Below, piece after piece: positions 58,926-64,000 of a DNA stretch of 64,000 bases (position 1 is its first letter; every line of letters begins with the position of its first letter). The stretch is from Streptomyces fodineus (GTDB lineage: Bacteria; Actinomycetota; Actinomycetes; Streptomycetales; Streptomycetaceae): NCBI RefSeq assembly GCF_001735805.1, contig NZ_CP017248.1:4898001-4962000 (forward strand), read 5' to 3'. The notes beneath the pieces are model-generated. The model saw nothing but the letters and a program-made list of their open reading frames with translations, made no database searches and was not told the DNA's origin. A program made the translations under genes and the position numbers.

Positions 58926-60548
58926 ATGAGCCAGGACGGCGCACACGGGCGGTACGCGGGGCAGTCGCTGGCCGGCGGTCGCTATCAGCTGCGCGACTTG
59001 CTCGGCGAGGGCGGCATGGCCTCGGTGCATCTGGCGTACGACGCCGTGCTGGACCGCCAGGTCGCGATCAAGACGCTCCACACCGAACTCGGCCGGGAAC
59101 AGGCCTTCCGCGAGCGCTTTCGCCGCGAGGCCCAGGCCGTGGCCAAGCTCACGCACACCAACATCGTGTCGGTCTTCGACACCGGCGAGGACGATCTCGG
59201 TGGTCTGACGACTCCGTACATCGTCATGGAGTACGTCGAGGGCCGCCCGCTGGGCTCGGCCCTGGAGGAGGACATCCGCCAGTACGGCGCGATGCCCGCC
59301 GACAAGGCGCTGAAGGTCACCGCCGACGTGCTGGCGGCGCTGGAGATCAGCCACGAGATGGGGCTGGTCCACCGCGACATCAAGCCGGGCAACGTGATGG
59401 TGACCAAGCGTGGCGTGGTCAAGGTCATGGACTTCGGCATCGCCCGCGCCATGCAGTCCGGTGTGACGTCGATGACACAGACCGGCATGGTCGTCGGCAC
59501 CCCGCAGTACCTCTCGCCCGAGCAGGCCCTCGGCCGCGGCGTGGACGCCCGCTCCGATCTGTACTCGGTCGGCATCATGCTGTTCCAGCTGGTCACGGGA
59601 CGGCTGCCGTTCGACGCGGACTCGCCCCTGGCGATCGCCTACGCGCACGTGCAGGAGGAGCCGGTCGCGCCCTCCTCCATCAACCGTTCCCTGCCGCCCG
59701 CGGTGGACGCGCTGGTCGCCCGCGCGCTGAAGAAGAACCCGAACGAGCGTTTCCCGAGCGCCGAGGCCATGCGCGGCGAGTGCCTGCGCGTCGCCGCCTC
59801 CCTCCAGGCGGCCGCGCCGAGCATCGTGCCGGGCGCCGCGCCGACGCAGAGCGGCGCGGGCGTCGGCTCCGCGGTGTTCCCGCCCGTCGACCAGACGGCA
59901 CAGCCCGCCCCCGGACCGGTCCAGACGCCGTACCAGCCGGGCCCGTACGGCGCGCCGCAGACGCCCGCCCCGGCCTACGGCTACCCGCAGCAGGGCGGCT
60001 ACCAGACGCCGCCTCCGATGGGCTACGGCCCGCAGGCCGCGCCGACCCCGCCGCCGTACACGATCTCGCCGCAGCAGGCCGCACCGGGCGCCGGCGGGGG
60101 CAAGAACAACCGGCCGGTGATCATCGGCTCGGTCGCGGTCTCGCTCGTCGCGGTCGGCGCCCTGATCGTCGCGCTGATGATGAACTCCGGCGGCGGTGAC
60201 GACAAGGGCGGGAGCGGCGGCGCCAGCGCCTCGGCGTCCTCCTCCCAGCAGGCCGGCTACCGCGGGCCGGACCGGACCCGGGTGATCGACAAGACCAAGT
60301 GCACGGAGCCGATCAAGGCCTGGGACAACGAGAGCAAGATCGAACTGCCGGACTTCCGGTACAAGGACATCAACTCCGTGAAGGCCTGCTTCCAGGCCGC
60401 GGGCTGGCAGTACAAGATCACTCAGCAGAACGACAACACCTGGGGCAAGGACACCGTCCTGGACCAGTTCCCGGCCCAGGGCACGGACGTCGACAAGAAG
60501 GACCCGGGCACGATCGAGCTCACGGTCTCGACGGGCAACCCCGCCTGA
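58926..60548 (+). CDS. Membrane Ser/Thr protein kinase with a C-terminal PASTA-like domain
   Basis: A 540-residue kinase of the PknB group. Kinase motifs are LGEGGMASVHL, VAIKTLHTEL, VHRDIKPGNV and VMDFGIARAM. A Pro/Gln/Tyr-rich linker (about 300–395) leads to one membrane span (VIIGSVAVSLVAVGALIVALMM). The outer ~120 residues contain one PASTA-type unit (IELPDFRYKDINSVKACFQAAG … DQFPAQGTDVDKKDPGTIELTVS). PknB-type kinases sense cell-wall fragments and control division and growth. ATG 58926 has GGAG very close. The 344-base gap 58582–58925 holds the divergent promoters and no gene. Confidence 0.95.
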   Translation: MSQDGAHGRYAGQSLAGGRYQLRDLLGEGGMASVHLAYDAVLDRQVAIKTLHTELGREQAFRERFRREAQAVAKLTHTNIVSVFDTGEDDLGGLTTPYIVMEYVEGRPLGSALEEDIRQYGAMPADKALKVTADVLAALEISHEMGLVHRDIKPGNVMVTKRGVVKVMDFGIARAMQSGVTSMTQTGMVVGTPQYLSPEQALGRGVDARSDLYSVGIMLFQLVTGRLPFDADSPLAIAYAHVQEEPVAPSSINRSLPPAVDALVARALKKNPNERFPSAEAMRGECLRVAASLQAAAPSIVPGAAPTQSGAGVGSAVFPPVDQTAQPAPGPVQTPYQPGPYGAPQTPAPAYGYPQQGGYQTPPPMGYGPQAAPTPPPYTISPQQAAPGAGGGKNNRPVIIGSVAVSLVAVGALIVALMMNSGGGDDKGGSGGASASASSSQQAGYRGPDRTRVIDKTKCTEPIKAWDNESKIELPDFRYKDINSVKACFQAAGWQYKITQQNDNTWGKDTVLDQFPAQGTDVDKKDPGTIELTVSTGNPA

Positions 60549-60572
60549 CACCGGCCGTCCGCGAGTAACAGG

Positions 60573-60602
60573 GGAGCCCGGCACGATTGCGTGCCGGGCT
60601 CC
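60573..60602. terminator. Hairpin terminator between the kinase and bpa genes
   Basis: GGAGCCCGGCAC pairs exactly with GTGCCGGGCTCC across GATTGC. It is symmetrical and may serve both convergent genes. Confidence 0.85.
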
Positions 60603-60618
60603 GCTCGTCACTCTGCTC

Positions 60619-61164
60619 TTACAGGTAGGGTCCGCCCGAGCGGCCCGCGGTGTGGTGGTCGTCGCCGCCCTCGTGGCCGGTCACGCCCGGCGGAAGTGCG
60701 CGGCGCATCTGTTCCAACTGGGCCCGCGCGGCCATCTGCTGGGCGAACAGCGTGGTCTGGATCCCGTGGAAGAGGCCTTCCAGCCAGCCCACCAACTGCG
60801 CCTGCGCGATGCGCAGTTCCGCATCGCTCGGGGTGGCGTCGTCGGTGAACGGCAGGGAGAGCCGCTCCAGTTCCTCGACCAGCTCCGGCGCGAGGCCGTC
60901 CTCCAGCTCCTTCACCGAGCTGGCGTGGATCTCCTTCAGCCTCACCCGGCTCGCCTCGTCCAGAGGAGCCGCCCGCACCTCCTCCAGGAGCTGCTTGATC
61001 ATGCTGCCGATCCGCATGACCTTGGCCGGCTGTTCCACCTGTTCCGTCAGCGGGGTCTCACGGGACTCGTCGCCCCCGTTGCCCCCGCCGAGCGCCATCC
61101 CGTCCTGGCCCACGACGAGGATCTGGGGATTTTCCGGCGACCGTTCGTTCCTCGGCATCTCCAT
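60619..61164 (-). CDS. bpa: Bacterial proteasome activator Bpa (PafE-like)
   Basis: A 181-residue all-helical protein of the Bpa/PafE family (SRVRLKEIHASSVKELEDGL, AELRIAQAQLVGWLEGLFHGIQ, MAARAQLEQMRRALPPG). In mycobacteria it forms a dodecameric ring that opens the 20S proteasome without ATP, docking through a C-terminal Gly-Gln-Tyr-Leu. Here the tail reads GGPYL, so Pro replaces Gln but the Tyr-Leu end is kept. It should feed unfolded proteins to the proteasome. ATG 61164 is chosen; a nearer ATG at 61158 is possible. Confidence 0.93.
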   Translation of the reverse strand: MEMPRNERSPENPQILVVGQDGMALGGGNGGDESRETPLTEQVEQPAKVMRIGSMIKQLLEEVRAAPLDEASRVRLKEIHASSVKELEDGLAPELVEELERLSLPFTDDATPSDAELRIAQAQLVGWLEGLFHGIQTTLFAQQMAARAQLEQMRRALPPGVTGHEGGDDHHTAGRSGGPYL

Positions 61165-61338
61165 GCCGCCATTCTCTCGCACCCGTCCACCTCATCACCG
61201 TGGTGCCCCCTCATGGGGCTGATCCACCGTTTAGACCCGACGGCGCATTCCGAAATGCCTTGTTCATCAGCAAATGTGAGGCTTATTCCTGTCGGTCATC
61301 CAGCGATCACGACATCCGGGCTCCGGGAGGTCACCGAC

Positions 61339-62163
61339 GTGACTCCATGGCTGCGCATCACGCATCCGTGCCTGTGCCTACGGCTGCTGCTCGTCCCCGT
61401 GGCGGCCGTACCCGCGTACGGCACGGCCACCGGGTACGCCACATCCGCGTACGCCGCCGAGCGCGGCTCCGGTGGTTCCACGGCCCCGGGACAGCCGCGC
61501 CGTCCTGCCCCGGCGGACCACCCATCCCGCCCCGGGCCGGCGGACAGACCCATCCGCCCTGCCTCCGGAGATACGGACCACCGGGACCACTCCACGGCCC
61601 ATCCGGACCGCCCCGCCCACTCGCAGCACATAGCCCAGCCGGAGCACCCGGCCCACGACCCTCCGGACGGTCCGGACCCCGGTCTGCCGGCATCCGGCGA
61701 TCACGATCACAGCGGTGACGACGGCTCCCCCGTCAGCGGCCCGGTGCCCATCCCCCCGATCCCGCCCATGCCCTCCGATTCCGCTTCCGCCTCGTACCGC
61801 CCGGCGACGGACGGGGAGCCGACGCGGGCGGGCAGCAGGGCCGGCGAGGGGCGGATGCGGCCGGGCCGGCCGGACGGGCCCCCGGCCGAGGTGGAGGGCG
61901 ACGACGACCCCGTGCCCACCCAGGCTCCGGGCACCGGCCGGCCGGAGGAGCCGGAAACCGCGAACCTCCCCACCGCGACCCCGCCGAACTCGGACGCCCC
62001 CGACCAGGCCGGTCTCGACCAGCCCCCGGCCCGGAACACCGCCCCCCAGGGCCAATCCCCCACCGAACCGGTCCTCCAGATCCTTCCGCTGGGCAGCGGC
62101 CTGATCCTCATCGGCCTCGGCCTGGCCCTGGCCTTCCTGGGCCTGAGACTCCGCAGGAGCTGA
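61339..62163 (+). CDS. Secreted proline-rich protein with C-terminal membrane anchor
   Basis: A 274-residue protein with an N-terminal signal segment (LCLRLLLVPVAAVPAYGTATGYA), a long Pro/Asp/His/Arg-rich disordered region, and a C-terminal LPLGSGLILIGLG span followed by RLRRS. This C-terminal pattern recurs on many exported Streptomyces proteins and may be a membrane-retention or sortase-related tail, but it is not a true LPXTG. GTG 61339 has GGGAGG about nine bases upstream. It is divergent from bpa. No enzyme domain is present. Confidence 0.75.
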   Translation: MTPWLRITHPCLCLRLLLVPVAAVPAYGTATGYATSAYAAERGSGGSTAPGQPRRPAPADHPSRPGPADRPIRPASGDTDHRDHSTAHPDRPAHSQHIAQPEHPAHDPPDGPDPGLPASGDHDHSGDDGSPVSGPVPIPPIPPMPSDSASASYRPATDGEPTRAGSRAGEGRMRPGRPDGPPAEVEGDDDPVPTQAPGTGRPEEPETANLPTATPPNSDAPDQAGLDQPPARNTAPQGQSPTEPVLQILPLGSGLILIGLGLALAFLGLRLRRS

Positions 62164-62525
62164 GGGCAGCGGCCGTTGTGCTGGGGCGTATTCGGGTGTC
62201 CTGGGTGTCCTGGGTGTACTCGGGGAGTGCGGGCGGCCATGCCACCGGGCCGACGCCCTCGCGCAGCCGCGGGCAGTCGTGCCGCCGGGGTGGCACGGGT
62301 GGGCGCTGGGGTCCCCCCTCCGGCGGAAGCACCTGGCAGGCGCCGACAGGCGACCCCACCCCCGTCGGCACCACCCCGGGCCGGCACCAGCACCGGACGC
62401 TCGCGCAGCGCCGGGCGCCCGGGACCGTCGTACCCGCAGCACCGGCACCTCGCCGCCGCACGCACAGGACCGGCACCCGGCACGCCGTACCCACCGCCCA
62501 GGCTGCCGCCCCCACCACCGCAGCG

Positions 62526-63506
62526 CTACGGCGTCACCAACAGCACCTTGCCCACGTGCCCGCTCGCCTCCACCACCCGATGCCCCTCCGCCGCCAAGGA
62601 CATGGGTACCTCCCGATCCACCACCGGCCGCACATGCCCCCCAGCCAGCAACGGCCACACATGCTCCCGCACAGCGGCCACAATCGCCGCCTTCTCACTC
62701 AGCGGCCGAGCCCGCAGCGAGGTCGCGCTGATCGCCGCCCGCTTGCGGAGCAGCGTGCCGATGTTCAGCTCGGCCTTGACCCCGCCCTGCATACCGATGA
62801 TCGCGAGCCGCCCGCTGACGGCAAGCGCCTGGACATTGCGGTCCAGGTACTTCGCCCCCATGTTGTCGAGGATCACGTCGGCCCCAGCGCCCCCGGTGGC
62901 CTGCTTGATCTCGTCGACGAAGTCCTGCTCCCGGTAGTTGATGAGGACCTCCGCGCCCAGCTCGGCGCACCGCTCCAGCTTCTCCTTCGTGCCCGCCGTC
63001 ACCGCGACCTTGGCCCCGACGGCCTTGGCGAGCTGGATCGCCATGGTGCCGATGCCGCTGGACCCGCCGTGCACGAGCAGCGTCTCGCCGGGCCGCAGGT
63101 GGGAGATCATGAACACGTTGGACCAGACCGTGCAGACCACCTCGGGCAGCGCGGCCGCCTGTTTGAGGTCGACGCCGTCGGGCACCGGCAGCAGCTGCCC
63201 GGCCGGTACGACGACCTTCTCCGCGTAACCGCCGCCCGAGAGCAGCGCGCACACCTCGTCGCCGACGGCCCAGCCGGACACTCCGGGGCCGAGCGCGGCG
63301 ATCCTGCCGGAGCACTCCAGGCCGGGGTAGGGGGAGGCGCCGGGCGGCGGGTTGTAGAAGCCCTGCCGTTGCAGGATGTCGGCGCGGTTGACGGCACTGG
63401 CCACCACCTCGACCAGTACCTCGCCCTCGCCGGGCACCGGGTCGGGGACCTCCGCCCATACCAGCGCCTCGGGACCACCAGGTTCGGGAATCGTGATCGC
63501 ATGCAT
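62526..63506 (-). CDS. NAD(P)H:quinone oxidoreductase (zeta-crystallin-like)
   Basis: A 326-residue medium-chain reductase without zinc ligands. The QOR-type pattern is clear: MHAITIPEPGGPEALVW at the start, NRADILQRQGFY, a glycine-rich NAD(P)-binding GGSSGIGTMAIQLAK, and NVQALAVSGRLAIIG. It probably reduces quinones or enals for detoxification. ATG 63506 is the start. The 362-base gap 62164–62525 downstream holds only a short GTGTCCTGG tandem repeat at about 62196–62220 and no supported gene. Confidence 0.93.
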   Translation of the reverse strand: MHAITIPEPGGPEALVWAEVPDPVPGEGEVLVEVVASAVNRADILQRQGFYNPPPGASPYPGLECSGRIAALGPGVSGWAVGDEVCALLSGGGYAEKVVVPAGQLLPVPDGVDLKQAAALPEVVCTVWSNVFMISHLRPGETLLVHGGSSGIGTMAIQLAKAVGAKVAVTAGTKEKLERCAELGAEVLINYREQDFVDEIKQATGGAGADVILDNMGAKYLDRNVQALAVSGRLAIIGMQGGVKAELNIGTLLRKRAAISATSLRARPLSEKAAIVAAVREHVWPLLAGGHVRPVVDREVPMSLAAEGHRVVEASGHVGKVLLVTP

Positions 63507-63688
63507 GCCTGCGACGCTACTCCCCGCCGACGGCGTCCTCCTGGCAGACCCGCTCGCTCCCGGGTGCCCGGGGCACCGCGTCAGTTACGCGGCAACGACC
63601 GGATGCACTGGTGATGACGGCATCGGCGCCGGACTGCTTGAGCAGCGGCGCGCTCTCCTCTGGCGGGCGATGGCGTCATGGCCCGGAC

Positions 63689-63702
63689 GTTTCACGTGAA
63701 AC
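63689..63702. other. Perfect parS site GTTTCACGTGAAAC
   Basis: An exact match to the 14-bp Streptomyces parS consensus, overlapping the moeA stop codon. ParB binds such sites clustered around oriC to form the segregation complex. With the imperfect copy at 30772 it places this window in the origin-proximal parS cluster. Confidence 0.85.
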
Positions 63703-64000
63703 ACACCTCGATTCCGGCGGCCGCCCACGGCAGGTCCAGCAGCTCGGTCTCCTCACCCTGCCGGGCCCCGCCGGGCGGTACGACGGCCAGCGCATCCGCG
63801 GCGGCGATGCCACGGAGCATGGCCGGCCCGTTGTAGTGCAGCGGTACGGCACGGTCGCCGCGCAGCACCACCGGGACGAGCCGGGTGTCGTACGGGTGTC
63901 CCTGGACGGTCTCCCTGAGCGGCAGCGTGTAGGGCTCGGGGGCCGGGTGGGCGGCCAGGGTGCGCAGCAGCGGCTCGGCGAGCGTGAGCAGGCCGGAGAT
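63692..64000 (-). CDS. moeA: Molybdopterin molybdotransferase MoeA, C-terminal part
   Basis: The last 102 residues of a MoeA-type protein; the rest lies beyond the right edge. The stretch YTLPLRETVQGHPYDTRLVPVVLRG, with PLHYNGPAMLRGIAAADALAVVPPG, is the gephyrin/MoeA domain IV that follows the catalytic region. MoeA inserts molybdate into molybdopterin. The stop lies inside the parS site. The fragment reads cleanly to the window edge. Confidence 0.85.
   Translation of the reverse strand: MSGLLTLAEPLLRTLAAHPAPEPYTLPLRETVQGHPYDTRLVPVVLRGDRAVPLHYNGPAMLRGIAAADALAVVPPGGARQGEETELLDLPWAAAGIEVCFT

Noticed and set aside
62164..62525. Several overlapping frames in the gap before the quinone oxidoreductase
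   Set aside because: No ribosome binding site, no domain and low-complexity composition. Only a short GTGTCCTGG repeat is notable.
1..64000. tRNA, rRNA, CRISPR arrays and insertion sequences
   Set aside because: No cloverleaf-like block with CCA-proximal stem, no direct-repeat/spacer array and no transposase was recognised by reading. A tRNA scan would be needed to exclude a tRNA fully.

Overview
The window is typical Streptomyces chromosome: very GC-rich, densely packed, with many GTG starts and short ATGA or GTGA gene overlaps. Mycothiol-era actinobacterial genes (an MDMPI-family protein and a proteasome activator) and a bkdABC operon fit this. From memory of the family, the order metG – aspS – SpoIIE phosphatase – fadE – DD-peptidase – bkdABC – two kinases – Bpa belongs to the conserved core near oriC. 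A perfect 14-bp parS site at the right edge and two perfect DnaA boxes at about 41.9 kb agree with that position. I saw no tRNA, rRNA, CRISPR array or insertion sequence.

1–13.7 kb: the start of a flotillin, a PucR regulator, a small membrane protein coupled to a winged-helix regulator, an aquaglyceroporin, an SDR-like protein that lacks its catalytic residues, a DUF4328 protein, an orphan cytochrome oxidase subunit I with a small coupled membrane protein, an RDD protein, a broken small secreted gene, a DUF6445 oxygenase-like protein, a DUF4142 protein and a nucleoside hydrolase. Next comes a shortened second threonyl-tRNA synthetase. It is preceded by a threonine-rich leader peptide and a terminator-like hairpin, a strong case for transcription attenuation.

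13.7–26.4 kb: an XRE–TPR regulator faces a small secreted peptide gene across a perfect 14-bp palindrome, a layout like peptide-signalling pairs. An M20 amidohydrolase, a SpoIIE-type phosphatase and several membrane proteins follow. This part also holds an 8-copy 23-bp tandem repeat, a duplicated gene junction, a FUSC exporter-like protein and a vWA protein with 120-bp internal repeats.

26.4–45.8 kb: housekeeping genes (metG, aspS, fadE, M18 aminopeptidase) are interleaved with a PAS–GAF–SpoIIE–ATPase switch protein, an AI-2E-type permease, pirin, SseB, an NHL–thioredoxin protein, a cupin divergent from a GlxA-type regulator, a LURP-one protein, a nitrilase-superfamily amidase and an MDMPI-family protein.

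45.8–64 kb: a GntR–MFS operon and a K15-type DD-peptidase are followed by a small scar of two broken genes. After that come a secreted protein, a Bro-N regulator, bkdABC, a phosphotransferase, two divergent Ser/Thr kinases, the proteasome activator Bpa, a secreted proline-rich protein, a quinone oxidoreductase and the C-terminus of MoeA. Intrinsic-terminator hairpins lie behind many of these genes. Functions were assigned by reading motifs only; no database search was run.
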